NCBI GenBank assembly: GCA_012729555.1
Contig: JAAYCX010000063.1
Location: 1-54,039, forward strand
Origin: Acidobacteriota bacterium
GTDB taxonomy: Bacteria > Acidobacteriota > UBA6911
Direction of reading: 5' to 3'
Length of the DNA stretch: 54,039 bases
The notes under the pieces were generated by a model that worked only from the letters and a program-made list of their open reading frames with translations, was not told the origin of the DNA and ran no database searches. This document shows, piece by piece, positions 34,232 to 43,601 of this stretch (the first letter of the stretch is position 1; every line of letters starts with the position of its first letter). The position numbers were made by a program, and so were the translations under genes.

Positions 34232-37200
34232 TCAATCCTCCGCTTCCGCTATGACGGCCTCGGGCTCCGGGCGGGTCCGCAGCCGCTCGAGGAAGAGCTT
34301 GGCGTCGTCGAAGAGGGAATAGATGACCGGGGTGACCAGCAGCGTCAGCAGCAGGCAGATCAACTGCCCCCCGATGATGGTGACGGCCATGGAGGCGCGC
34401 GACCCGGAACCGGCCCCGCGGCCCAGGGCGATCGGGAGCATCCCGGCGACGATGGCGATTGTCGTCATCAGGATGGGGCGCAGCCGCACGTGGTTGGCGG
34501 TGATGATGGCCGCGTCCCGCTGCATCCCCTGCCCGACCAGGGTATTGGTGTAATCGACCTGCAGAATGGAGTTCTTCTTCACGATCCCGAACAGCATCAT
34601 CAGGCCGATGGCGCTGTAGACGTTGAGCGTCATGCCGAACGCCATCAGGGCGAACAGTCCGCAGGGAAGGCTCAAGGGGATGGCGGTCATGATGGTGAGC
34701 GGGTGGACGAAGCTGTTGAACTGCGAGGCCAGCACCATGTAGATGAAGATGAGGGCCAGCACCAGCGCCATCCAGAAATCGTCCGTGGCCTGGCTCAGCA
34801 TCCGGGCGCCGAAGCCGAACTGGACCGAGTAGCCCGGCTTGAACTGCATCTCGGCCAGCTTCTGCCGGGCGGCGTCGATCGCCGTCTGCATGGGGATCCC
34901 GTCGAGATTGCCGCTGAGCGAAATCTGCCGCTGCCGGTCGTAGCGGTCGATGCTGGCCGGCCCGGGTTCGAGCGACAGGCTCGCCACGTCGCTCACCCGC
35001 AGCAGCCGGCCGCCGGCGCCCGCTATCAGCAGTTCCCCCATCTTGGAGGGATCGTCCCGGAACTGCTCGTCGAGCCGGAGCCGGACGCTGAACTGGTCGT
35101 CCCCCTCCTTGTACTTGGTGACCTCGTCCCCCCCGACCAGGAGCCTCAGGCTGGACGCGAGCGAATCGATGGAGACCCCCAGGTCGGCGGCGCGGGCGCG
35201 GTCGACCCGGACCCGCAGCTCCTGGGCCGTGGGCTCGAAGTTGGTGTCGACGTCGACGACTCCCGGGATGGTCCGGATCTTGTCCATAAGCTCGACGATG
35301 TATGTCTGCAGCTGCTCGATGTCGGGTCCCTGGATCAGCATCTGCAGGCGGTTGGCGCCCCCCCCGCGTCCGGTCCCCGCCGTGGAGGATCCCGATATGT
35401 CGGTTCCGCCCGAAACGCTGATCCGCGCCCCCTGGAACCGCCGCAGCCGGGCGCGCGTGTCGCGGATCAGTTCCTGCTGGGAGACGTCGCGCCGGTCGAG
35501 GGGCGCGAGCTGGACGTAGAAATTGGCCCGGGCGGGGTTGACGGTGGCGAACACCGTCTCCACGTAGGGCATGCGCCTCAGTTCCTCCTCGATGGGCCTG
35601 ACGTAGGCGTCCGTGCTGGCGAAGCTGTTGCCCTGCGGCAGGTTGACGTTGACGCTGAACTCGCTCTGGTCGTCGTCCGGCACCAGTTCCTTCCCCACCC
35701 GGGGGAAAAGGAACGCGGCCGAGGCCACCACCGCCAGGGCGATGGTGACGATGACGCCGCGGTGGCCCATGGCCCAGCGGAGCATGTGCCCGTAGTGGCG
35801 GTCGATGAAACTGTAAAAACCGCTCGATTTCGAGGCCTTGTGCCCGATGTCCGAGGGTTTGAGCCAGGTCGCGGACAGCGCGGGCGTGAGGGTGAAGGAG
35901 ACGAACATGGAGAGGAGAAAAGCGCCGGCCGAGACGATGCCGAAGCTGTAGAAGTAGCGCCCCACCTGCCCCGTCATGAACGCGACCGGGAGGAAGATGA
36001 CCACGAGCGACAACGTCGTCGCCATGACGGCCAGCCCGATTTCGCCCGTCGCCCGGGACGCCGCCTCCCGCGGCTTGACCTTTTTCTCCTCGATGTAGCG
36101 GAATATGTTTTCCAGCACCACGATGGCGTCGTCGATCACGATGCCGGTCGCCAGGGATAGGGCCAGCATCGTCATGTTGTTCATGGTGAAGCCGAGCGCC
36201 CGCATCAGGGTGAAGGTGCCGATGATGGAGGTGGGGATCGCGACCGCGGCGATGACGGTGGAGCGGAAATTGCGCATGAAGAGGAGGACCACGATGCTGG
36301 CGAGCAGTCCCCCCAGGACCAGGTGGTGCTGGATTTCGCTGAAGGAGCGGCGGATGAAGGTGGACTGGTCGCGGGTGGTCTGAATGGTGATATCGGGGGG
36401 CAGGTCCGGCTTGATGCGTTCGAGCTCGGCCATCACGTCGTCGACCACTTCGACCGTGTTGGTTCCCGACTGCTTGCGGATGTCGAGAGAGACGGCCTGC
36501 CGTCCGTTGAGGCGCGAAACGCTGCGGACCTCCTCCACGGTGTCGATCACTCGGCCGATGTCCTGGAAGGTGACGGCCCTCCCGCCGCTGTAGGTGATGA
36601 TGATCCTGTTGAAATCCTCGACGTTGTGGATCCTCCCCATGGTGCGCAGGGCGATTTCGGACGAGCCGGAGATGAAGCTCCCCCCCGGGATCTCCACGTT
36701 CTGCCGCGCCACGGCGGTGCGGACCTGGTCGACGGTGAGGTTGTAGGCGTTCAGCCGGTCCTTGTCGAGCAGGAGCTGGATCTCCCGGTGCCGATCCCCG
36801 GAGAAGGTGACCTCGCCGACGTTGTTGACCGTCTCGAGTACCTGCTTGATCCGCTTGTCGACGATTTCGCTGATTTCCTTCTGTGACCGGTTTCCGCTGA
36901 CGGCGATGGTGAGGATCGGGTTCGAGTCGGGGTCGATTTTGAGGATCCTGGGCGCCAGGGTCTCCCGGGGGAACTGGTTGGTAATCGAGGCGACCTTGTC
37001 CCGCACGTCCTGGACGGCGGCCTCGATGTCGCGCTCCAGGACGAACATGATGATGACGCGCGAGCCCCCCTGCTGGGAACTGGAGCGCAGTTCGTCGATC
37101 CCCGCGATGGTGTTGACCACTTCCTCGATCGGCTTGGTGATCTGGGTTTCCACCTCCTCGGCGCTCGCCCCCGGCAGGCTGGTCTGCACGAAGACCACCG

Positions 37201-37327
37201 GGGCGTCGGTCTTGGGCATGAGATCGAGCCCGAGCATGCTGTAGGACGCGATTCCGAGGACCACGATGGCGGCCGACATCATGAAGGCGAATACCGGGCG
37301 CCGGATACTGACATCGGCCAGTTTCAT
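34232..37327 (-). CDS. RND multidrug efflux pump, HAE-1 (AcrB-like)
   Basis: This gives 1031 residues, the usual AcrB length, with 12 membrane helices and two large periplasmic loops. The proton-relay acidic pair is in GIVIDDAIVVLENI in the helix 4 region. The N terminus MKLADVSIRRPVFAFMMSAA and the GTFTLMRALGFTMNNMTML and GMTLNVYSAIGLMMLFGIVKKN blocks are typical of HAE-1. It should pump hydrophobic compounds from the periplasm or inner membrane through an outer-membrane channel. Its start overlaps the adaptor stop (ATGA), so the two are coupled. No outer-membrane factor is encoded nearby, and a shared TolC-like channel must come from elsewhere. Confidence 0.93.
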   Translation of the reverse strand: MKLADVSIRRPVFAFMMSAAIVVLGIASYSMLGLDLMPKTDAPVVFVQTSLPGASAEEVETQITKPIEEVVNTIAGIDELRSSSQQGGSRVIIMFVLERDIEAAVQDVRDKVASITNQFPRETLAPRILKIDPDSNPILTIAVSGNRSQKEISEIVDKRIKQVLETVNNVGEVTFSGDRHREIQLLLDKDRLNAYNLTVDQVRTAVARQNVEIPGGSFISGSSEIALRTMGRIHNVEDFNRIIITYSGGRAVTFQDIGRVIDTVEEVRSVSRLNGRQAVSLDIRKQSGTNTVEVVDDVMAELERIKPDLPPDITIQTTRDQSTFIRRSFSEIQHHLVLGGLLASIVVLLFMRNFRSTVIAAVAIPTSIIGTFTLMRALGFTMNNMTMLALSLATGIVIDDAIVVLENIFRYIEEKKVKPREAASRATGEIGLAVMATTLSLVVIFLPVAFMTGQVGRYFYSFGIVSAGAFLLSMFVSFTLTPALSATWLKPSDIGHKASKSSGFYSFIDRHYGHMLRWAMGHRGVIVTIALAVVASAAFLFPRVGKELVPDDDQSEFSVNVNLPQGNSFASTDAYVRPIEEELRRMPYVETVFATVNPARANFYVQLAPLDRRDVSQQELIRDTRARLRRFQGARISVSGGTDISGSSTAGTGRGGGANRLQMLIQGPDIEQLQTYIVELMDKIRTIPGVVDVDTNFEPTAQELRVRVDRARAADLGVSIDSLASSLRLLVGGDEVTKYKEGDDQFSVRLRLDEQFRDDPSKMGELLIAGAGGRLLRVSDVASLSLEPGPASIDRYDRQRQISLSGNLDGIPMQTAIDAARQKLAEMQFKPGYSVQFGFGARMLSQATDDFWMALVLALIFIYMVLASQFNSFVHPLTIMTAIPLSLPCGLFALMAFGMTLNVYSAIGLMMLFGIVKKNSILQVDYTNTLVGQGMQRDAAIITANHVRLRPILMTTIAIVAGMLPIALGRGAGSGSRASMAVTIIGGQLICLLLTLLVTPVIYSLFDDAKLFLERLRTRPEPEAVIAEAED

Positions 37328-38652
37328 CGCCCTTCCTCCTGCCTGTTCTCGGTGAGGGGGGAGGCGGCCGGGGCGGTCCCGACAATTTTCACCGGGACCC
37401 CGGTGGCCAGCATGGTGAGGTTGCTGGCCGCCAGCACTTCATCTCCCGCGAGTCCTTCCACGACCTCCACCAGCTCTCCCGACCTGGAGCCCAGGGTGAC
37501 CGGCTGCTGCCGCACCGTTCCCTCTTCGATGACATAGACGTTGGAGATCCCCGCCAGGGTCGAGATGGCGTACTCGGGGATGGCCGGCACGTTCTCGTCC
37601 TGGTGGGTGTAGATCAATCCCTTGGCGAAGAAGCCGGGCTTGAGCTGCCGGTGGCCGTTGTCGACGAGGACCTCGATGGCGAAGGTGCGGGTGGCCGGGT
37701 CCACCGACGGGCTGATATGGGCCACGCGGGCCGAATAGGTCTTGCCGGGCGACGATTCGACCGAGAATTCCACCGGCAGCCCCGTGCGGATGATTCCGGC
37801 GTAGCGCTCCTGGACGGCCGTCTCGAGTTTGAGGGGGTTCATTTTCACGATGGAGACCACCGGGGTGTTTTCGCGGATGAACTCCCCCTGGTTGACCAGG
37901 CGTTCGGAAATCTGCCCCGAAATGGAGGTCCGGATCTGGCTGTCGTTGAGTTTCTTCTGGGCCAGCTCGACCGCGTGCCGTCGCTCCTGGAGGGTGGCCC
38001 GGAGGCTCTGGACGCTTTCGAGCGCCGTCCGGTAACCCGCCTCCGTCACCTTGACCCGGGTTTCCGCCGCGTCGAGATCGGCCTGCGGCAGGAGGTTCTG
38101 CTCCCGGAGCCGCCGGGCCCGGCGCAGCTGCGCCAGCGCGTCGTCGCGGTTGGCCATGGCCAGGCGGACGGACGAGATCTGTTCGTTGTCGGGGGGCTCC
38201 GTGACCTTCACCCCGTCGATACCGAACTGGGCTTCGGTCTGCCTCAGCTGGCTGCGGGCCCGCTCGAGCGCCAGCTCGAGTTCCCGGGTGTCGAGCCGGA
38301 CCACGACCTGGCCGGCGGCGACCTCCTGCCCCAGGTCGACCAGCACCTGGCGCACCACTCCGGCGACCTCGCTGCTGACCCTGGCCTGGTCGGAGGCGAC
38401 CAGCGACCCCGACACCTCCACATCCCTCCGCAGGGAGATCTTCCGGACCCGGACGGTCTGCACCGAGACCTCGGCCATGGCGGGGGGGGCGCCCGGGTTT
38501 TTTTTGCCCGGGCCCGCCTCCGGCCCTGGAGCGGAGGCGCCCGGGGCGCCCGAGCCGCCGCAGGCCGCGGTCAGGGCCGCCGCGAGCAGAAGGATTCCGA
38601 TCGAAAACCAGGTCGGGTGCTGGATCGCCTTGGGAAGGGATGTCTTTTTCAT
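37324..38652 (-). CDS. RND efflux periplasmic adaptor, lipoprotein
   Basis: This gives 442 residues. The N terminus has a hydrophobic segment ending in the lipobox LTAAC (Cys near residue 29), then a Gly/Pro/Ala-rich linker, so it is anchored like AcrA. The barrel-sandwich pieces are VEVSGSLVASDQARVSSEVAG and SISGQISERLVNQGEFI, split by a coiled-coil hairpin (LELALERARSQLRQTEAQF ... LQERRHAVELAQKKL). The beta-barrel and membrane-proximal domains follow (FAIEVLVDNGHRQLKPGFFAKG). The start at 38652 gives MKKTSLPKAIQ; Met six codons upstream is possible. It precedes the pump gene in one operon. Confidence 0.92.
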   Translation of the reverse strand: MKKTSLPKAIQHPTWFSIGILLLAAALTAACGGSGAPGASAPGPEAGPGKKNPGAPPAMAEVSVQTVRVRKISLRRDVEVSGSLVASDQARVSSEVAGVVRQVLVDLGQEVAAGQVVVRLDTRELELALERARSQLRQTEAQFGIDGVKVTEPPDNEQISSVRLAMANRDDALAQLRRARRLREQNLLPQADLDAAETRVKVTEAGYRTALESVQSLRATLQERRHAVELAQKKLNDSQIRTSISGQISERLVNQGEFIRENTPVVSIVKMNPLKLETAVQERYAGIIRTGLPVEFSVESSPGKTYSARVAHISPSVDPATRTFAIEVLVDNGHRQLKPGFFAKGLIYTHQDENVPAIPEYAISTLAGISNVYVIEEGTVRQQPVTLGSRSGELVEVVEGLAGDEVLAASNLTMLATGVPVKIVGTAPAASPLTENRQEEGR

Positions 38653-38754
38653 GATCCTCGTCTTTTCCATGAGAGTGCAGGCCGCGGCGAAACCCTCCGC
38701 CGCGCCATCCCATAATACTACGCACGGATCGGCCGGTTGTTTAGGGTTTTTGCG

Positions 38755-38772
38755 CCTCCGGCGGAGGTTTTT
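38755..38772 (+). other. terminator-like hairpin upstream of the SRP RNA
   Basis: CCTCC (38755-38759), a three-base loop, GGAGG (38763-38767) and TTTTT (38768-38772) form a small Rho-independent-like structure on the plus strand. No plus-strand gene precedes it, since the adaptor gene runs away on the minus strand. It may insulate the SRP RNA promoter from stray antisense transcription. Confidence 0.4.
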
Positions 38773-38777
38773 CCGGC

Positions 38778-38806
38778 TTGTTTCCCGGCAGGCGATGCCG
38801 TAAGAT
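38778..38806 (+). promoter_or_regulatory. possible SRP RNA promoter
   Basis: TTGTTT (38778-38783), 17 bases and TAAGAT (38801-38806) would start transcription near 38813, shortly before the SRP RNA stem. The -35 is partial, so the call is tentative. Confidence 0.4.
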
Positions 38807-38830
38807 GCAGCTTTGGGCCGAAAGGCCATG

Positions 38831-38934
38831 ACGGGCCCCGGGCCCTGTGCAATGCAACCCTCGAACCATGTCAGGTCCGGAAGGAAGCAGCATTAAGAGG
38901 ACTCCTGCATGTGCAACGGGATCCCCGGGGTCCG
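38831..38934 (+). ncRNA. ffs: signal recognition particle RNA, small bacterial type
   Basis: The diagnostic SRP core is present: GTCAGGTCCGGAAGGAAGCA (about 38870-38889), the Ffh-binding tetraloop arm. The outer arms pair well: GGGCCCCGGG (38833-38842) with CCCCGGGGTCC (38922-38932), and CCCTGTGCA with TGCAACGGG further in. The length of about 100 nt fits the short 4.5S-like form without an Alu domain. CTCTTTTT follows. The ffs-dnaX-recR order is also known in Firmicutes. Confidence 0.93.
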
Positions 38935-38946
38935 ACCCCTCTTTTT

Positions 38947-40725
38947 ATGCAATATCAGGTTCTGGCTCTCAAATGGCGTCCCCAGAGTTTTCATGAATTG
39001 GTCGGGCAGGAGTACGTTTCCCGCACGCTGACCAACGCGCTCGAGAGCGGACGGATCGCCCACGCCTTCCTCTTCTCCGGCCCGCGCGGCAGCGGCAAGA
39101 CCTCGACCGCACGGCTTCTGGCCAAGGCGCTCAATTGCCACGACGGGAAGCCGGGGGAGCCGTGCGGAAGGTGCGTGGCCTGCACGGAGATCGCCGCCGG
39201 CGGCTGCATGGATGTTCTCGAGATCGACGCAGCCTCCAACCGGGGTATCGACGAGATCCGGGAACTGCGGGAGAAGGCGCGCTACAACCCGGCGCGCGAC
39301 CGGTACAAGATCTTCATCATCGACGAAGTCCATATGCTCACGGCGGAGGCCTTCAACGCGCTCCTGAAGACGCTGGAAGAGCCGCCGCCGCACGTGGTGT
39401 TCATCCTGGCCACCACGGAGTATCACAAGATCCCCGCGACCATCCTCTCCCGCTGCCAGCAGTACAGCTTCAAGCTCATCCAGTACCCCCTCATCCTGGA
39501 ACGGCTGCGCACGATTTCCGAGGCGGAGGGGATCCGGATCAGCGACAGCGCCCTCGAGCAGGTGGTCTTTTCGAGCGGCGGAAGCATGCGGGACGCCATG
39601 TCGGCGCTCGACCAGGTGATCGCCTTCAGCGGGAGCGAGGTCCGGGACGAGGACGTTTCGACCCTGCTCGGCCTGGTGGAGCCCAGGGTCCTCGCGGAGA
39701 CGGCCCGGGCGATCGCGGGGAACGACCTCGAGGTCCTGCTCCGGACGGTGGCCGGCCTGGTGGAGGCCGGGCAGGACCTCAACAATTTCTGCCGCCGCCT
39801 TTCGGGCCACTTCCGCAATCTCATGGTGGTGAAGGCCGGGATCTCCGATCCCGCCCTGCTGGGGATTCCCGAAAGCGTCCTGCCCGATCTGCGGGTGCAG
39901 GCGGACCTTTTTTCCCGAGAGGACCTGCTGCGCCTCTTCGACGCCTTCCAGAAGATCGAGACCGGGATGAAGTACGCCACCCAGGTGCGCTTCCAGCTGG
40001 AGATGGGGCTCCTCGAAATGGCCCACATCGCCAGGCTGCGCCCCCTGGAGGAACTCGTGGCCGAGTTTTCCACCTATGCGGATGACGCGCCGCCCCGGGG
40101 CCCGGGCGGCGGAAGCGGGGCGCCTCCTCCGCGGGTGTCGCCCGGGAAGGTACCCGCAGACCACGCCTCCGCAGGCCGGGCTCCCGCAGGCCGGGCTCCC
40201 GCAGAACGGGCTCCCGCAGGCCGGGCTCCCGTGGAACGGGCTCCCGTGGAACGGGCTCCCTCTTCGGCTCCGGCTCCTCGAAGGAAGGATGAAGCTCGCG
40301 CCTCCGCCCGCGAGGAGGGCGAGGATCGGGACCTCCTCGGCCGGATCGCCTCGGCCCTCGGCCGGGAATCGCTCGAATCCCTGCTGCGCTCCTTTTCCGG
40401 CGCGCGCGCCGAGGGGGACCGGCTGGTCCTCGATCCGGGGGGGGCGGGCGAGTTCATCCGGCACCAGGTCGCACGGAACCTGGACGCCATAGCCGGGGCG
40501 GCGGCCGTCGTCCTGGAGCGCAAGGTCAGGGTCACGGTCGAGGGGGGGGCGGACACGCGAGCCACGTCGGCGGGGGATGAGGGTGCGCCCGCGACCCCGG
40601 CTCCGCAGGCGGGGGCGGCGTCCTCCCCCGGGGACCTTCTCGATCGGGCCGGGCGCGAACCGGCGGTGCGCTCCTTCCTGGACACGTTCCCCGGGCCGGT
40701 GAAGGCCGAGAAGATCGACGAATGA
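38947..40725 (+). CDS. dnaX: DNA polymerase III subunit gamma/tau
   Basis: This gives 592 residues, the clamp-loader ATPase. The AAA+ core has Walker [10 protein letters not shown] (residues 45-53), a zinc module [16 protein letters not shown], Walker B IDEVHML and an SRC sensor (ILSRCQQY). Domain III ends near residue 375. The C-terminal region is Pro/Ala-rich and contains a 15 base tandem repeat (40156-40260); a short tau-like tail follows. The ATG lies 13 bases after the SRP RNA with no Shine-Dalgarno. The frame is open upstream through the SRP RNA but that part cannot be coding. No slippery A-run was seen, so frameshifted gamma is not expected. The stop overlaps the recR start. Confidence 0.95.
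   Translation: MQYQVLALKWRPQSFHELVGQEYVSRTLTNALESGRIAHAFLFSGPRGSGKTSTARLLAKALNCHDGKPGEPCGRCVACTEIAAGGCMDVLEIDAASNRGIDEIRELREKARYNPARDRYKIFIIDEVHMLTAEAFNALLKTLEEPPPHVVFILATTEYHKIPATILSRCQQYSFKLIQYPLILERLRTISEAEGIRISDSALEQVVFSSGGSMRDAMSALDQVIAFSGSEVRDEDVSTLLGLVEPRVLAETARAIAGNDLEVLLRTVAGLVEAGQDLNNFCRRLSGHFRNLMVVKAGISDPALLGIPESVLPDLRVQADLFSREDLLRLFDAFQKIETGMKYATQVRFQLEMGLLEMAHIARLRPLEELVAEFSTYADDAPPRGPGGGSGAPPPRVSPGKVPADHASAGRAPAGRAPAERAPAGRAPVERAPVERAPSSAPAPRRKDEARASAREEGEDRDLLGRIASALGRESLESLLRSFSGARAEGDRLVLDPGGAGEFIRHQVARNLDAIAGAAAVVLERKVRVTVEGGADTRATSAGDEGAPATPAPQAGAASSPGDLLDRAGREPAVRSFLDTFPGPVKAEKIDE
40156..40260 (+). repeat. 15 bp tandem repeat in dnaX linker (7 units)
   Basis: The unit GCAGGCCGGGCTCCC repeats in register, with the first copy degenerate. 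Units at 40171, 40186 and 40216 are identical; 40201 differs at two bases; 40231 and 40246 are identical to each other. Each unit encodes five residues, AGRAP or VERAP. Being a multiple of three, changes in copy number keep the frame. Confidence 0.95.
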
Positions 40726-41321
40726 GCGACTACGCGGAGCCTATCGAAAGACTGATTGATGAATTCCGCAGGCTCCCGGGGATCGGCCCGAAGAGCGCCG
40801 AGCGGCTGGCCTACAGCGTGCTGCGGCGGCCCCGGGAGGATGCGGAACGGTTGAGCCGCGCCATCCTGGAAGTGAAGGACAGGATCCTCTGCTGTTCCCG
40901 CTGCAACAACTTTTCCGACCTGGACCCCTGCAACTACTGCCGCAGCGGTTCCCGCTCCGGGGAGACCGTCTGCGTCGTGGAGCAGCCGGGCGACATCGTC
41001 GCGGTGGAAAGGACCCGGGAGTACCGGGGGCGGTACCACGTGCTGCACGGCGCGCTTTCCCCCATCAACGGGGTCGGGCCCGAGGACCTGCAGATCCGGA
41101 ACCTGCTGGAGCGGCTGCGGGAGGGGGAGGTGAAGGAGGTCATCCTGGCGACCAATCCCAACGTGGAAGGGGAGGCGACGGCCATCTATCTCGCCCGGCT
41201 GCTCAAGCCGATCGGGGTCAGGGTCAGCCGCATCGCCCTGGGACTGCCGGTGGGGAGCGACCTCGAGTTTGCCGACGAGGTCACCATGTCGAAAGCGCTC
41301 GAGCACCGGCACGAGCTGTGA
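40722..41321 (+). CDS. recR: recombination mediator RecR
   Basis: This gives 199 residues. An HhH motif ([14 protein letters not shown], here [18 protein letters not shown]), a four-Cys zinc finger (CCSRCNN..DPCNYC) and a Toprim domain ([16 protein letters not shown]) are all present. It works with RecF/RecO to load RecA on gapped DNA. The start overlaps dnaX in ATGA. The YbaB-type gene that often sits between dnaX and recR is absent here. Confidence 0.95.
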   Translation: MSDYAEPIERLIDEFRRLPGIGPKSAERLAYSVLRRPREDAERLSRAILEVKDRILCCSRCNNFSDLDPCNYCRSGSRSGETVCVVEQPGDIVAVERTREYRGRYHVLHGALSPINGVGPEDLQIRNLLERLREGEVKEVILATNPNVEGEATAIYLARLLKPIGVRVSRIALGLPVGSDLEFADEVTMSKALEHRHEL

Positions 41322-41330
41322 GGTGACGGT

Positions 41331-41741
41331 TCAACGCGCCCCCTCGATCCACACCTCGCCGTCGGCGTAGAACTCCTTCTTCCAGATGGGGACGATCTCC
41401 TTGATCGTGTCGATGGCGAAACGACAGGCCTCGAAGGCGGCCCCGCGGTGGGCCGAGGCCACCACGATGACGGTGCTCGCCTCTCCGATCTCCATGTGCC
41501 CCAGCCGGTGAACGATGGCGATGTCGCGGATGTCGAACCGGCTCCTGGCCATGGCCCCGACCTCCTCGAGTTTTTTCAGCGCCATCGATTCGTAGGCCTC
41601 GTATTCCAGGAATCGGACCGCCTTGTCCCGCGCGTGGTTGCGCACGACCCCCTCGAAGACGACGAGGGCGCCGTCCTCGGGCTGCTGAAGGCTCCGGGTA
41701 ATCCGGGTGGTGTCGATCTGCTCCCGCGTGAGACTGAACAT
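41331..41741 (-). CDS. moaE: molybdopterin synthase large subunit
   Basis: This gives 136 residues. With MoaD it converts precursor Z (cPMP) to molybdopterin. GALVVFEGVVRNHARDK, LEYEAYESMALKKLEEV, IVHRLGHMEIGEASTVIVVASAHR and the active-site PIWKKEFYADG (Lys pair) match the family. The ATG at 41741 is chosen: the preceding GGAGGG is an ideal RBS at four bases distance and is formed by the last two codons of moaD. A GTG at 41753 inside moaD is the alternative. It ends ten bases from recR on the other strand. Confidence 0.93.
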   Translation of the reverse strand: MFSLTREQIDTTRITRSLQQPEDGALVVFEGVVRNHARDKAVRFLEYEAYESMALKKLEEVGAMARSRFDIRDIAIVHRLGHMEIGEASTVIVVASAHRGAAFEACRFAIDTIKEIVPIWKKEFYADGEVWIEGAR

Positions 41742-41742
41742 G

Positions 41743-41988
41743 CTACCCTCCACTGACGGGCGGAAAGAAGGCGATCTCGTCCCCGTCCCGGACCGGGGAG
41801 GAGGGCCGGGCGAATTCGGAATTCAGCGCCAGGAGGACCGAGGCCCGGTACGATTCCAGGGCGGGGGTGTCCGCGGCGCACCGGTCGAAGACCGAGATCA
41901 CGTCGGTGAGCCCGGCCGCTTCCACCTTTCTTTCCCTGGTCCCCGCCGCGTCCGCCAGTGAGGCGAAAAACAAGACCCTTATGCTCAT
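41743..41988 (-). CDS. moaD: molybdopterin synthase sulfur carrier subunit
   Basis: This gives 81 residues of the ubiquitin-like fold, ending in the obligatory Gly-Gly (PPVSGG) that becomes the thiocarboxylate. RVLFFASLADAAG is the usual first strand and DEIAFFPPV the last. The final codons GGA GGG double as the Shine-Dalgarno for moaE, which begins one base after the stop. Its own start shares one base with the dacB stop (TGATG). No other molybdenum cofactor gene is in the window. Confidence 0.93.
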   Translation of the reverse strand: MSIRVLFFASLADAAGTRERKVEAAGLTDVISVFDRCAADTPALESYRASVLLALNSEFARPSSPVRDGDEIAFFPPVSGG

Positions 41989-43466
41989 CAGTACAGTTTA
42001 ACCAGAAGGGAGCAGATTTCGTCAATCGTTCTTTTGACCCGCTCGGTGGAGGTCACCCGGTTGGCGAAAATGCTGAAGACCAGGTTGCGGCCCGACCGGG
42101 TGGTGATGTAGCCGCTCAGGGTGGTGACGTCCCGCAGGGTCCCGGTCTTGGCGTGGATCGAGCCCTTGACCTCCAGGGCGGACAGGCGGTTTTTCAGGGT
42201 CCCGTCGGTGCCGCTGACGGCCAGGGTGTCGTAAAAGAGGCCGAAGTAGGGGCGGCCGAGCAGAAATCCGAGCAGGGACGTCTGGAAGCGCGGGGTCAGC
42301 AGGTTCTCCCGCGACAGCCCGCACCCGTCGTCGAGGCGTATCCGGTCACTGTCGATCGCGGCCTCGACCAGGAACTCCTGGACCACCTCGAGCCCGGCCT
42401 CGTTCGTCCCGCGCCCCCGCAGCTCCGCTCCCAGGGTTCGGAGCAGCATCTCGGCGTGGAGGTTCTGGCTCTGCTTGTTGATGATTTCGAGGGCGCGCAC
42501 CAGCGGGGCGGACCGGTGTTCGGCCAGCAGGGTCCAGGTGCCGCGGGGCCCGGCCTCCCCGCCGCCTTGGTGAAGGCTCGTGACCTCTCCGCGCACGGAA
42601 ATCCCTCGGCGCTCGAGTTCTTCCCCGAAAACGGCGGCGGCGGTTTCCGCGGGATTTTCGAGGACGAGGTGCTGCCGGAAGGTGCGCGTGGAGGGGAGGG
42701 TGCCCGAGATCACGATCGTGTCGGAACCCGCCTCGAGGCGCGCACTGATCGTCCGTTTCGCTTTCCGGCTCCCGGTGACGGCCCGGTTGCGGATGCGGAA
42801 ATGGGAGGTCGCGGGCTCGATCCCGACGATGACGGCCTTCTTGTATTTCGACGGCCGGGCCGTGACCCAGACGACGTTGTTGTTGATGCTCAGGGCATTG
42901 ACCGGCGCCCCGTAGCGGGTCCGGAGTTCCCTGGCCGTCCACCCCTTTTCTCCGCCGCGCGGGGAGAAGTAGCTGTCGTCGCCGATCACGTCCCCGCAGA
43001 CCTCCCGGATGCCCAGCTCCTGCAGCCGGTCGGCAAGCTCCCGGAAAGCGGGCATCTGCCCGGCTTCGTCCCGGGGGGCCATCAGGTTGGGGTCCCCCCT
43101 CCCCACCAGGATGAGGTCGCCCGCCAGGGACCCGTCCTCGCCCACCGGGCCGTTGGCGTATACCCCCGTGCGGTAGCGGAACCCCGGCCCCAGCTTTTCC
43201 ACGGCCGCGGCGGTGGTGACCACCTTGAGCACCGAGGCGGGGAGGAAGGGCTTGTCCGGGTTGACCTCGACCAGGACCTTGTTGTCGGAGGGGTCCAGGA
43301 TGCTGATGCCCCATTGCGCTGAGCGGGCGCCGGGCCGTTTCAGATACCGGGCGATCGTCGTCTGGAGGGCTTCCGGCCCGTCCGCCCTGGCTTCGGAGGC
43401 GCCGAGGGGAAGGAGCACGGCGGCCAGCGCGAGAGGGATACACAGTCTGAGAAAACGGCGAAACAA
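41988..43466 (-). CDS. dacB: D-alanyl-D-alanine carboxypeptidase/endopeptidase, PBP4 type
   Basis: This gives 492 residues with a signal peptide (ending near ASEARADG). The active-site SxxK is in PASVLKVV, the SxN motif is the SQN in NKQSQNLHAEML, and KTG is in HAKTGTLRD. The long insert between SxxK and SxN is normal for PBP4. It trims or opens peptidoglycan in the periplasm. The stop codon overlaps moaD by one base, an unusual partner for a cell-wall gene. Confidence 0.92.
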   Translation of the reverse strand: MFRRFLRLCIPLALAAVLLPLGASEARADGPEALQTTIARYLKRPGARSAQWGISILDPSDNKVLVEVNPDKPFLPASVLKVVTTAAAVEKLGPGFRYRTGVYANGPVGEDGSLAGDLILVGRGDPNLMAPRDEAGQMPAFRELADRLQELGIREVCGDVIGDDSYFSPRGGEKGWTARELRTRYGAPVNALSINNNVVWVTARPSKYKKAVIVGIEPATSHFRIRNRAVTGSRKAKRTISARLEAGSDTIVISGTLPSTRTFRQHLVLENPAETAAAVFGEELERRGISVRGEVTSLHQGGGEAGPRGTWTLLAEHRSAPLVRALEIINKQSQNLHAEMLLRTLGAELRGRGTNEAGLEVVQEFLVEAAIDSDRIRLDDGCGLSRENLLTPRFQTSLLGFLLGRPYFGLFYDTLAVSGTDGTLKNRLSALEVKGSIHAKTGTLRDVTTLSGYITTRSGRNLVFSIFANRVTSTERVKRTIDEICSLLVKLY

Positions 43467-43601
43467 GCGATCGACCCTTTCTTCCGGGTTTCCGGGGACG
43501 GACGGCCTCCGGTTGCTTATCGGCGGCGCGGGGCGTCCGCTTTATGCCGGGGCGCATCATAGCACGGGGAAAAATTTCTGTTCAATTCAATCCGGGAAAT
43601 T

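Noticed and set aside
34053-37385. Very long antisense frames opposite the RND pump (also 33206-36160)
   Set aside because: They are low-complexity, Arg/Gly/His-rich products of high GC third positions, and the pump on the true strand has clear family motifs.
38737-38946. N-terminal extension of dnaX
   Set aside because: It would run through the SRP RNA; DnaX proteins begin at [13 protein letters not shown].
38947-40725. Programmed frameshift in dnaX
   Set aside because: No slippery A/AAA/AAG run followed by a hairpin was found.
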